DNA from: Novosphingobium sp.
GTDB lineage: Bacteria > Pseudomonadota > Alphaproteobacteria > Sphingomonadales > Sphingomonadaceae
DNA length: 5,763 nucleotides
Assembly (NCBI GenBank): GCA_020853995.1
Contig: JADYXV010000272.1
Coordinates: forward strand, 1 to 5,763
Reading direction: 5' to 3'
In this document: positions 1 to 5,151 of the stretch, one piece after another
Numbering within the stretch: the first letter of the stretch is position 1
Layout: every line of letters starts with the position of its first letter
Program-made: the position numbers and the translations under genes
Notes under the pieces: model-generated
What the model was told of the DNA's origin: nothing
Database searches by the model: none
The model's input: the letters and a program-made list of their open reading frames with translations, nothing else

Positions 1-572
1 ATCTGGCCCAGCTTGGGCACCAGTTTGTGCGAATAGGCATCATAGATTTCGGAAAAGCCCGGCCATTGCGTGGTCGAAAATTCGAGGCAGAAGAACCGCC
101 CGCCAAACTTCAAGACGCGGTGCGCTTCGGCCAGAGCCTTGTCGATGTGCGTCACGTTGCGGATGCCGAATGCGATGGTGTAGGCATCAAAGAAGCGGTC
201 GCCAAAGCTCAGCTCTTCGGCATTCTGGCAAGACCAGACAAGGCCATCGATGCCGCGCTTCATTGCGCGCTCAATGCCCACATCAAGCATGTCCTGATTG
301 ATATCTGACACCGTGATCTGCGCGCCCGAAGGAGCCATGCGGAATGCGATGTCGCCGGTGCCGCCAGCCATATCAAGGATCGTCTCGCCATCCTTCGGGC
401 GGACGCGGCGCACGAACTTGTCTTTCCACAAACGGTGCATGCCAACCGACATGGCATCGTTCATCACGTCATATTTGGCGGCAACGTTTGAAAAGATCGC
501 GCCAACGCGGCCTTCCTTTTCATCGGCGGGGATATCTTCATAGCCAAACGAGGCGGTTTCTTGTGCGGTCAT
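1..572 (-). CDS. ubiE: Ubiquinone/menaquinone biosynthesis C-methyltransferase UbiE (3' end outside window)
   Basis: SAM-dependent enzyme that C-methylates the benzoquinol (or demethylmenaquinol) ring late in quinone synthesis, in the cytoplasm at the membrane face. The 190 visible residues begin MTAQETASFGYEDIP. They contain the first UbiE signature, YDVMNDAMSVGMHRLWK (residues 34-50), then the SAM-binding glycine loop LDMAGGTGDIAF (66-77), an acidic residue closing strand 2 (SD90), the AFGIRNV segment (134-140), and the second signature RVLKFGGRFFCLEFS (152-166). In that second signature Phe156 stands where the family usually has Pro or Val. About 50-60 C-terminal residues are missing because the window ends. 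The ATG at 572 is preceded by AAAGG about 8 nt upstream, which supports this start. The gene is divergent from mutM with 73 bp between the starts. Identification rests on several family motifs in the right order and is secure. Confidence 0.96.
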   Translation of the reverse strand, partial: MTAQETASFGYEDIPADEKEGRVGAIFSNVAAKYDVMNDAMSVGMHRLWKDKFVRRVRPKDGETILDMAGGTGDIAFRMAPSGAQITVSDINQDMLDVGIERAMKRGIDGLVWSCQNAEELSFGDRFFDAYTIAFGIRNVTHIDKALAEAHRVLKFGGRFFCLEFSTTQWPGFSEIYDAYSHKLVPKLGQ

Positions 573-610
573 ACCTTGCGCCTTTAGTGGGGAATTGCCC
601 GGACGGCAAA

Positions 611-636
611 GGGTGTTAGGTGGGGGTGTTAGGGGT
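611..636 (+). repeat. Short tandem duplication in the ubiE-mutM intergenic region
   Basis: The 10-mer GGGTGTTAGG occurs at 611-620 and again at 624-633, with a 13-bp period, just before mutM. The second copy runs into AGGGGTG (631-637), the likely mutM ribosome binding site, with 8 nt before the ATG. A local duplication of G-rich leader sequence is the simplest explanation; no regulator binding is implied. Confidence 0.6.
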
Positions 637-645
637 GATGGCGTT

Positions 646-1458
646 ATGCCCGAATTACCAGAAGTAGAAACCACTGTCCGTGGACTTGCAACCGTGCTTG
701 ATGGGCAGGTTATCGCGCGCGTTGCGGTCAACCGCGCCGATTTGCGGCGTCCGTTCCCTGTGGACTTGGCCCAAGCGTTGACGGGTGCGCGGGTAACCGG
801 CCTTTCGCGGCGCGCAAAATATGGCGTGATCCATACCGACCGCGACCGGACGATGGTATTCCACCTTGGCATGTCGGGCCGCTGGCGAATCGATCCTGAA
901 GATATCGGCAAGCACGATCATCTCGTGCTGGAAACCGGGGACGGCCGGGTGCTCTCGCTGAACGATGCCCGCCGGTTCGGTTCGGTGGATCTGGTGGATA
1001 CTGCAGCCTTGGACGCTTGGCCGCAATTTGCCGCGCTGGGGCCGGAACCGCTGGGCGAAGGGCTGTCCGTCGCGCACTTGAAGGCGGCTTTCAAGGACCG
1101 GATCTCGGCGGTAAAGCTCCTGCTGCTTGATCAGCGGATCGTCGCCGGTTTGGGCAATATCTATGTGTGCGAGGCGCTGAACCGCGCGCATATCCATCCT
1201 GAGCGGGCAGGCGGCAAAGTTTCCGCCAAAGCGCTAACCCTGCTGGTCCCCGCCATCCGCGATGTCCTCAACGAATCCATCGCAGCAGGCGGATCAACCT
1301 TGCGCGATTACGCCCGCCCCAGCGGCGAGTTGGGCTATTTCGCCAAGGATTGGCGCGTTTACGGGCGCGAGGGTGAGGCCTGTACCTGCGGCGGCACGGT
1401 TGAACGCGTGGTGCAGGGCGGGCGTTCGACGTTCTTCTGCGCGAAGTGTCAGAAGTGA
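646..1458 (+). CDS. mutM: Bifunctional formamidopyrimidine-DNA glycosylase / AP lyase (Fpg, MutM)
   Basis: Base-excision repair enzyme that removes 8-oxoguanine and formamidopyrimidines and then cuts the abasic strand by beta/delta-elimination. The protein has 270 residues, normal for the family, and starts MPELPEVET, so Pro2 (the Schiff-base nucleophile after Met removal) and Glu3 are present. Lys58 (RRAKYG) matches the phosphate-binding Lys57 of the E. coli enzyme. NDARRFG (106-112) carries the Arg-Phe pair that fills the gap left by the flipped base. The H2TH segment includes GLGNIYVCEAL (168-178). A C-terminal zinc finger spans Cys246 to Cys268, with the DNA-contacting Arg260 in GGRST. 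The first zinc pair reads C-T-C (246, 248) instead of the usual C-x-x-C. Longer in-frame starts exist from TTG 595, but they would put extra residues before the catalytic Pro and are excluded. A ribosome binding site, AGGGGTG, lies 8 nt upstream. It converges on the SGNH gene with 19 bp between them. Confidence 0.98.
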   Translation: MPELPEVETTVRGLATVLDGQVIARVAVNRADLRRPFPVDLAQALTGARVTGLSRRAKYGVIHTDRDRTMVFHLGMSGRWRIDPEDIGKHDHLVLETGDGRVLSLNDARRFGSVDLVDTAALDAWPQFAALGPEPLGEGLSVAHLKAAFKDRISAVKLLLLDQRIVAGLGNIYVCEALNRAHIHPERAGGKVSAKALTLLVPAIRDVLNESIAAGGSTLRDYARPSGELGYFAKDWRVYGREGEACTCGGTVERVVQGGRSTFFCAKCQK

Positions 1459-1477
1459 TGAATGAGCGGTAGGCTGT

Positions 1478-2269
1478 TTAGCGCCGCTTTGCAGTCGGCG
1501 CTTTACCGCGTAGCTTTTCCGCCTCGGCAATCGCAGCCCGTGCGATCGGTTCCATGACAGCATAGCCCTTGGCGTTGGGGTGGATGCCGTCGGGGGCAAG
1601 GTCGGGGTTTATACCGCCTTCGGGGTTGACCAGCGCTTTGTGGTAATCGGCGAAAACCGCGCCGCGGGTCTTTGCGAAATCTTTGAGCCAAGTGTTCAGG
1701 GTAACGACTTGCGATGCAGGCGCAATGTTTGGCCGCCACGGGAACTTCGCGGCGGGCAGGATGCTGCCGATCACTACCGCGATGCCGTTGGCGCGGGCCA
1801 GATCTACCATAGCGGCGATGTGATTGGTGTACATCTCGGGGCTGGACGGGCCGGTATTGCCCGCCACATCGTTCGTGCCGATCATGATGTGGACCACTTT
1901 GGGGCGCAGCCGCACGACGTCCTGATAGAATCGCACAAGCGCCTGCGGGCTGGTCTGCCCGCTGATCCCGCGCCCCACCGCGCCGCTGACGAACAACGAT
2001 GGTGCAAGGCCAACCCAGCCTTCGGTGATCGAATCGCCGATGAATACGACGCGTGGGGCCTGGGAAATCTGCTTGTCGGCCTCGGCATAGCGACACAGCC
2101 ACGCCCAATCGTTCTGGCGCACGTAAGGGTGGCCCGCGTGAAAACCCTGCGTCTGCACGGGGCAGGGTTTATCGCTCATCCCTTCGGCAATAGCGGCTGG
2201 CGCTGCCGGACGGTTTTGTGCCCAGACTGGCGTTGCAACCAGCGCCAGCGCCAGCCATGCTTTGCGCAT
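1478..2269 (-). CDS. Exported SGNH/GDSL-family hydrolase (esterase/lipase-like)
   Basis: Predicted secreted serine hydrolase of 263 residues. The N-terminus MRKAWLALALVATPVWA is a signal peptide with likely cleavage after Ala17, so the enzyme should act in the periplasm. All four SGNH blocks are visible: FIGDSITEGW with nucleophile Ser80, GISGQT with oxyanion Gly104, GTND with Asn133, and DGIHP with Asp227 and His230. The family cleaves esters of lipids, acylated sugars or platelet-activating-factor-like substrates; the substrate here cannot be read from sequence. Its ATG shares one base with the spt stop codon (TGATG). Only a weak GGGA lies upstream, so translation probably depends on ribosomes finishing spt. 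That coupling is the main hint of a link to sphingolipid or outer-membrane lipid metabolism, and it remains inference. The C-terminal tail is basic (KAPTAKRR). Family assignment is firm, function is open. Confidence 0.92.
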   Translation of the reverse strand: MRKAWLALALVATPVWAQNRPAAPAAIAEGMSDKPCPVQTQGFHAGHPYVRQNDWAWLCRYAEADKQISQAPRVVFIGDSITEGWVGLAPSLFVSGAVGRGISGQTSPQALVRFYQDVVRLRPKVVHIMIGTNDVAGNTGPSSPEMYTNHIAAMVDLARANGIAVVIGSILPAAKFPWRPNIAPASQVVTLNTWLKDFAKTRGAVFADYHKALVNPEGGINPDLAPDGIHPNAKGYAVMEPIARAAIAEAEKLRGKAPTAKRR

Positions 2270-3468
2270 CAGATGATCCCGACGGCCTTGCCGGCGCGTT
2301 CGAACATGCCGATGATGGTCTGCACCTGATCGACGGTATGTTCGGCGCAGAGCGAACAGCGCAGCAGGGTCATGCCCGCAGGCGTTGCCGGCGGGCGCGC
2401 AAGGTTGACGTAGAGTCCTTCATGCAGGAGCGCCTCCCACATGGCGGCGCCGCGTTCCAGATCGGGCATGATGACCGCGATGATCGCGCTTTGCGCTTCC
2501 GGTGTGCCAAGCTGGAAGCCAAGATCGCGAAGGTTCTTGTGCAACACGCGCGAGCTTTCCCACAGCTTGTCGCGCTTGGCCTTGCCATGCATCAGCTTGC
2601 GGATAGAGGTAGCAGCGGTGTGGACGACGCTGGGTGGTAATGAGGCGGTGAAGACGTAAGGGCGGCAGACGAGGCGCAGGATTTCAAACTTGGGGTGGTT
2701 TGAAACGCAGAAGCCGCCAACCGTGCCGACCGACTTCGAGAATGTGCCGATCACGAAATCGACGTCTTCAAGGCAGCCCTGGTTTTCGGCCACGCCGCGC
2801 CCGTTGGGCCCGATGAAACCCATCGAGTGCGCTTCATCAACCAGCACCATCGCGCCGTTTTCCTTGGCGACGCGGATCATTTCCTTGAGCGGGGCAATAT
2901 CGCCCAGCATCGAATAGACGCCTTCGAGGATGACCAGCTTGCCCGCGCCTTCGGGAATGCGCTTGAGGCGCTTTTCCATAGCCACGATGTCGTTGTGCTT
3001 GAACGGCACGACTTCGGCATCGCCCATCTTGCAGCCGTCCCAGATCGAGGCGTGGCTGTCGATGTCGAGCACGATGTAATCGCCTTTGCCCGCAATCGTG
3101 CTGATGATGCCGAGGTTGGCCTGATAGCCGGTGGAGAAGACCATGGCATGATCCATGCCGTAGAATTCCTTGAGCGCTTCTTCACAGGCGCGGTGCCCGG
3201 CATATGTGCCGTTCAGCACGCGGCTGCCGGTGGTGCCAGCGCCAAAATCATCCAGCGCCTGCTTGCCCGCAGCGATCACATCGGGATCAAAGGTCATGCC
3301 CATGTAATTGTAAGTGCCGAGCAGGATCGTCTCGCGCCCGTTGCACACCGCGACAGTGGGCGAGATCACGCGTTCCATCACCAGATTGAACGGATCTTCA
3401 ACCCCGCCTGCCAGCAGCGCGCGGCGCTGTTCGATCAGGGGATCAAACTTTGAAAAAAGGTCGGTCAT
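2269..3468 (-). CDS. spt: Serine palmitoyltransferase (PLP-dependent alpha-oxoamine synthase)
   Basis: Condenses L-serine with a long-chain acyl thioester to give 3-ketodihydrosphingosine, the first committed step of sphingolipid synthesis; the bacterial enzyme is a soluble cytoplasmic homodimer. The 399-residue protein closely follows the Sphingomonas paucimobilis enzyme as I remember it. The PLP lysine is Lys245 in GTFSKSVGTVGG, His139 (DSHAS) stacks on the cofactor, and Asp211 and His214 lie in VDEAHSMGF. The carboxylate-handling arginines are Arg358 (ARPPATPAG) and Arg370 (LLRCS). All of these are offset by 20 from the S. paucimobilis numbering, so this protein simply has a shorter N-terminus. 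Relatives such as KBL, BioF and ALAS share the fold, but the GTYNYMGM and ARPPATPAG stretches and the adjacent acp favour SPT. The ATG at 3468 is fixed by an in-frame TAA 9 nt upstream; GAGGA sits 12 nt away, a long spacing. It lies 36 bp downstream of acp and overlaps the SGNH hydrolase gene. Confidence 0.93.
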   Translation of the reverse strand: MTDLFSKFDPLIEQRRALLAGGVEDPFNLVMERVISPTVAVCNGRETILLGTYNYMGMTFDPDVIAAGKQALDDFGAGTTGSRVLNGTYAGHRACEEALKEFYGMDHAMVFSTGYQANLGIISTIAGKGDYIVLDIDSHASIWDGCKMGDAEVVPFKHNDIVAMEKRLKRIPEGAGKLVILEGVYSMLGDIAPLKEMIRVAKENGAMVLVDEAHSMGFIGPNGRGVAENQGCLEDVDFVIGTFSKSVGTVGGFCVSNHPKFEILRLVCRPYVFTASLPPSVVHTAATSIRKLMHGKAKRDKLWESSRVLHKNLRDLGFQLGTPEAQSAIIAVIMPDLERGAAMWEALLHEGLYVNLARPPATPAGMTLLRCSLCAEHTVDQVQTIIGMFERAGKAVGII

Positions 3469-3504
3469 GCGCTTGCGTTATCCTCTGCCACCGGCAACCG
3501 GGGG

Positions 3505-3744
3505 TTAGCCCTGTAGTTTTGTCACCGCGTCGATCAGTTGGCCATATGTCTCAATTTCAGCTTGCTGGTTCATGCTGATGATGATGTCGAAATCGTCTTC
3601 GATGGCGGCAACGAAGTCCATCACGGTCAGGCTGTCCCATTCCAGATCGCCGGCAAACGTGGTCGCTTCGGTAACTGCGACGCCCTTTTTGTTAAAGGGT
3701 TCAATCAGTTCGGCGATTTTTTCGGCAGTTGCGGCGCGATCCAT
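3505..3744 (-). CDS. Acyl carrier protein dedicated to serine palmitoyltransferase
   Basis: Small acidic carrier protein (79 residues) that would hold acyl chains as thioesters on a phosphopantetheine arm. The attachment site is Ser38 in the motif WDSLTVMDF. The rest fits the four-helix ACP fold, with an acidic helix II (VAAIEDDFD) and a C-terminal helix ending VTKLQG. It lies immediately upstream of spt, 36 bp away and in the same direction. In known sphingolipid-producing alphaproteobacteria such an ACP is encoded beside spt and is thought to deliver the acyl donor, so the same role is inferred here. A five-codon-longer start at TTG 3759 is possible, but its codons coincide with the GGAGAAG ribosome binding site, so the ATG at 3744 is preferred. 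It differs from the housekeeping fatty-acid AcpP, which normally has a DSLD/E-type motif and sits in a fab cluster. Confidence 0.9.
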   Translation of the reverse strand: MDRAATAEKIAELIEPFNKKGVAVTEATTFAGDLEWDSLTVMDFVAAIEDDFDIIISMNQQAEIETYGQLIDAVTKLQG

Positions 3745-3753
3745 GTGTTTCTT

Positions 3754-3757
3754 CTCC
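3754..3757 (-). promoter_or_regulatory. Ribosome binding site that decides the acp start
   Basis: On the minus strand GGAG (within TTGGAGAAGAAACACATG) lies 9 nt before the ATG at 3744. The upstream TTG at 3759 directly abuts this GGAG, so reading from TTG would translate the binding site itself. This supports the shorter protein. Confidence 0.6.
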
Positions 3758-3772
3758 AACGGGCATCCTTCG

Positions 3773-3825
3773 GGCGATTAGCCCCTGCCAGACGATTAAG
3801 GCGGAAAAGCGGCGATTGCCCCTGC
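3773..3825. repeat. Imperfect direct repeat in the acp upstream region
   Basis: GGCGATTAGCCCCTGC at 3773-3788 recurs as GGCGATTGCCCCTGC at 3811-3825, identical except for one extra A, with starts 38 bp apart. A related core, CGATTA, also occurs at 3793-3798 between them and at 3856-3861. The arrangement, upstream of acp and downstream of a possible -35 element, would suit a regulator bound in or near the acp leader, but no known operator is recognised. Confidence 0.5.
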
Positions 3826-3832
3826 TTGTCAA
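3804..3832 (-). promoter_or_regulatory. Possible promoter for the acp-spt-SGNH operon
   Basis: On the minus strand a consensus -35 element TTGACA occupies 3832-3827. Seventeen nucleotides further on is CTTTTC (3809-3804), a poor -10 element, as is common in alphaproteobacteria. The -35 lies inside a perfect palindrome, GCTTG-T-CAAGC (3824-3834). The implied leader before acp would be about 50 nt. Suggestive only. Confidence 0.3.
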
Positions 3833-3858
3833 GCGCGGCAGGTGTATGCCATCCCCGA

Positions 3859-3873
3859 TTAACTGAAGATTAT
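3859..3873. promoter_or_regulatory. CtrA-like motif TTAA-N7-TTAT
   Basis: TTAA (3859-3862), seven bases, then TTAT (3870-3873) differs by one base from the alphaproteobacterial CtrA consensus TTAA-N7-TTAA. It lies 24-38 bp before the start of the PycTM-like gene and within the divergent acp region. A short AT-containing motif can arise by chance, so this is a weak call. Confidence 0.2.
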
Positions 3874-3896
3874 GGGCAAAACCCGAAGGGACGACC

Positions 3897-4439
3897 ATGC
3901 CAGAAACGAGGGGGCAGCCCGCCAGCTTTTCCAACCAGGCCATCCATCTTGTCCGCACCACCCAGCAAATCAACGTCACGCTAAGCCAGATGGCCGATAC
4001 CAAGGCATCGATTTTGATGGGCGCGACGTTTGTGGTGTTCACGATTGCGGTGGGGCAGGCCCGAAACGGTGCGATGCCTTGGTCGCTGGGCGTTTTGGCC
4101 AGCTTTGCCTTCATATCGGCGTTGTGCGCGGTGTTCGCCGTGTTGCCTTCGGTCAGCGGGCCTAATACGGCCAAGGTTGGTGAAGGAGCGCCGAACAAGC
4201 TGTTTTTCGGCTATTTCACACATATGGACGAGGCGGCTTGGACAGATGAGGTCCTGGCCGAACTTCATTCGGACGAGACCGTCTTCCGCATGATGCTCCA
4301 TGATGTCTATCAGAACGGGCAAGTTCTGCAGCGCAAGAAGTACCGCTACCTTGCTTATGCCTACAAAAGCTTCATGGCCGGGTTATGCCTGACGGTGATC
4401 ACTTTCATGATCGAACACGCCGCAACTTTGACAAAGTGA
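3897..4439 (+). CDS. PycTM-like (Pycsar effector family, formerly DUF5706) three-helix membrane protein
   Basis: A 180-residue inner-membrane protein with the layout of the PycTM effector family. An N-terminal amphipathic stretch leads into the hallmark ADTKASILMGATFVVF (33-48). Transmembrane helices lie at about 38-53 and 62-84. They are followed by a soluble segment of some 70 residues (FFGYFTHMDEAAW, VYQNGQVLQRKKYRYL), and a third helix at about 158-173 (FMAGLCLTVITFMIEH). In Pycsar defence, a cyclase makes cCMP or cUMP on infection and PycTM then damages the membrane. No cyclase is encoded next to this gene: its neighbours are acp, spt and divK, all housekeeping-type. It may therefore be a stand-alone homologue with another role. 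GAAGGG lies 6 nt before the ATG. It converges on divK with 4 nt between stop codons. Assignment is from remembered family features, not a search. Confidence 0.75.
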   Translation: MPETRGQPASFSNQAIHLVRTTQQINVTLSQMADTKASILMGATFVVFTIAVGQARNGAMPWSLGVLASFAFISALCAVFAVLPSVSGPNTAKVGEGAPNKLFFGYFTHMDEAAWTDEVLAELHSDETVFRMMLHDVYQNGQVLQRKKYRYLAYAYKSFMAGLCLTVITFMIEHAATLTK

Positions 4440-4443
4440 TGCA

Positions 4444-4806
4444 TCAGACCAGCTTGTTCACCGCCACCATGAACGGGCCAATCGAAACGGGTTTGGCCAG
4501 ATAACCTTCGGCGCCTGCATCGCGGATCGATTCTTCATCGCCTTTGCCGGCATAAGCGGTGACCGCCAGAATCGGGATGGCTTTCAATTCGTCGTCGGCC
4601 TTGATTGCGGTGATCAGATCCATGCCGGAAACTTCGGGCAACTGGATATCCATGATCACCAGATCGGGCATGAACATGCGCGTTTTTGCGATTGCCTCGC
4701 GCCCATCGGCCACAGGCTCAACCTCGAACCCGTTGGCGCGCAACAGGTCGCAGAACAGTTTGCGGTTGAGGTCGTTGTCCTCGACAACCAGAATTCTTTT
4801 TGCCAC
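4444..4806 (-). CDS. divK: Single-domain response regulator, DivK-like
   Basis: Receiver-only protein of 120 residues with no output domain; DivK homologues act by binding histidine kinases and control cell-cycle and polarity phosphorelays upstream of CtrA. From the GTG at 4806, Asp10 lies in the acidic pocket (VVEDND), Asp53 (MDIQLPE) is the phosphoacceptor, Thr83 (AVTAYA) and Lys105 (LAKPVS) are the switch residues, and Asp90 sits in KGDEE. These numbers coincide with Caulobacter DivK (Asp53, Asp90), supporting both identity and this start. A TTG two codons upstream (4812) has better spacing from AGGA (6 nt versus 12) and would give 122 residues. A GTG at 4854 would add 16 unlikely residues. 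pleD, which follows divK in Caulobacter, is not here; the next gene downstream converges instead. It is divergent from the DUF3572 gene. Confidence 0.9.
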   Translation of the reverse strand: MAKRILVVEDNDLNRKLFCDLLRANGFEVEPVADGREAIAKTRMFMPDLVIMDIQLPEVSGMDLITAIKADDELKAIPILAVTAYAGKGDEESIRDAGAEGYLAKPVSIGPFMVAVNKLV

Positions 4807-4853
4807 TGACAATCGTGTTCCTGAACGGCATCCAGTTGCCGCCTTCGGTCGCA

Positions 4854-4882
4854 CCCATATTGCCCGAGAAAGGCCCTGACAA
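4854..4882 (-). promoter_or_regulatory. Possible divK promoter
   Basis: On the minus strand TTGTCA (4882-4877) and TATGGG (4859-4854) are separated by 17 nt, a good sigma-70-type layout, giving a leader of roughly 40 nt before divK. The element overlaps the likely translation initiation region of the divergent DUF3572 gene. Confidence 0.35.
4866..4873 (+). promoter_or_regulatory. Candidate ribosome binding site for a longer DUF3572 protein
   Basis: GAGAAAGG lies 8 nt before an in-frame ATC (4882) and 11 nt before an in-frame ATT (4885). No comparable purine-rich element precedes the TTG at 4921. It is the only good Shine-Dalgarno-like sequence in the leader and hints at a non-canonical start. 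Confidence 0.3.
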
Positions 4883-4920
4883 TCATTCGCGAGCCGGCTT
4901 CCACGCCTGATTCATCCGCA

Positions 4921-5151
4921 TTGGCCCTTCAGGCCCTTGGCTGGGTGCTGTCCGATGGCCCGCGGGCCGAGCGATTCCTCGGCCTGACCGGACTGACGCC
5001 CGAGGAACTGCGCGCCGGTCTGGCAGAGCCTGCGATTTTGGGCGCAGTTCTTGATTTTCTGGCGAATCACGAGGCAGACCTTGTCAATGCGGCAGCGGCA
5101 CTCGACATTTCGCCTGCGGCCATCATCGCCGCCCGAAAGGATTTAGCATGA
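4921..5151 (+). CDS. DUF3572 family protein (start uncertain, probably further upstream)
   Basis: Small helical protein, 76 residues from the TTG used here, resembling the alphaproteobacterial DUF3572 family, whose function is unknown. The recognisable pattern is ALQALGWVLSD, then RFLGLTGLTPEELRAGL, then LDFLANHEADLVNAAAAL. The family's conserved first helix begins at or just before the TTG, so this start is probably too short. Reading upstream in frame gives REPASTPDSSA, a plausible N-terminus, but the open frame back to a TGA at 4822 contains no ATG, GTG or other TTG, only CTG (4876), ATC (4882) and ATT (4885). GAGAAAGG at 4866-4873 suits ATC or ATT. The stop overlaps the next start as ATGA, so the HAD gene is probably translationally coupled. 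DivK is divergent. No membrane segment or signal peptide is seen. Confidence 0.8.
   Translation: MALQALGWVLSDGPRAERFLGLTGLTPEELRAGLAEPAILGAVLDFLANHEADLVNAAAALDISPAAIIAARKDLA

Noticed and set aside
655..1197. 180-residue minus-strand open frame inside mutM
   Set aside because: Lies wholly opposite a well-conserved mutM sequence and shows no recognisable motif.
1465..1488. Possible terminator hairpin between mutM and the SGNH gene (AGCGG / CCGCT, then TTT)
   Set aside because: The stem is only 5 bp with a 14-nt loop, overlaps the SGNH stop and last codons, and the T run is three bases; it is too weak to call.
1580..2329. 249-residue plus-strand open frame opposite the SGNH gene
   Set aside because: The minus frame has a signal peptide and all SGNH blocks; the plus frame has no family features and runs across the spt junction.
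2269..3468. Alternative identity as 5-aminolevulinate synthase, KBL or BioF
   Set aside because: These share the fold and the lysine motif, but the SPT-specific stretches and the adjacent dedicated ACP fit serine palmitoyltransferase better.
3897..4806. A complete Pycsar anti-phage system
   Set aside because: Only an effector-like gene is present. The neighbouring divK is a receiver domain, not a nucleotide cyclase, and there are no other defence genes or mobile element signs.
4444..4854. 136-residue DivK from the upstream GTG at 4854
   Set aside because: The 16 extra residues have no counterpart in receiver domains, and the start would lie within the candidate -10 element; the GTG at 4806 restores DivK numbering.
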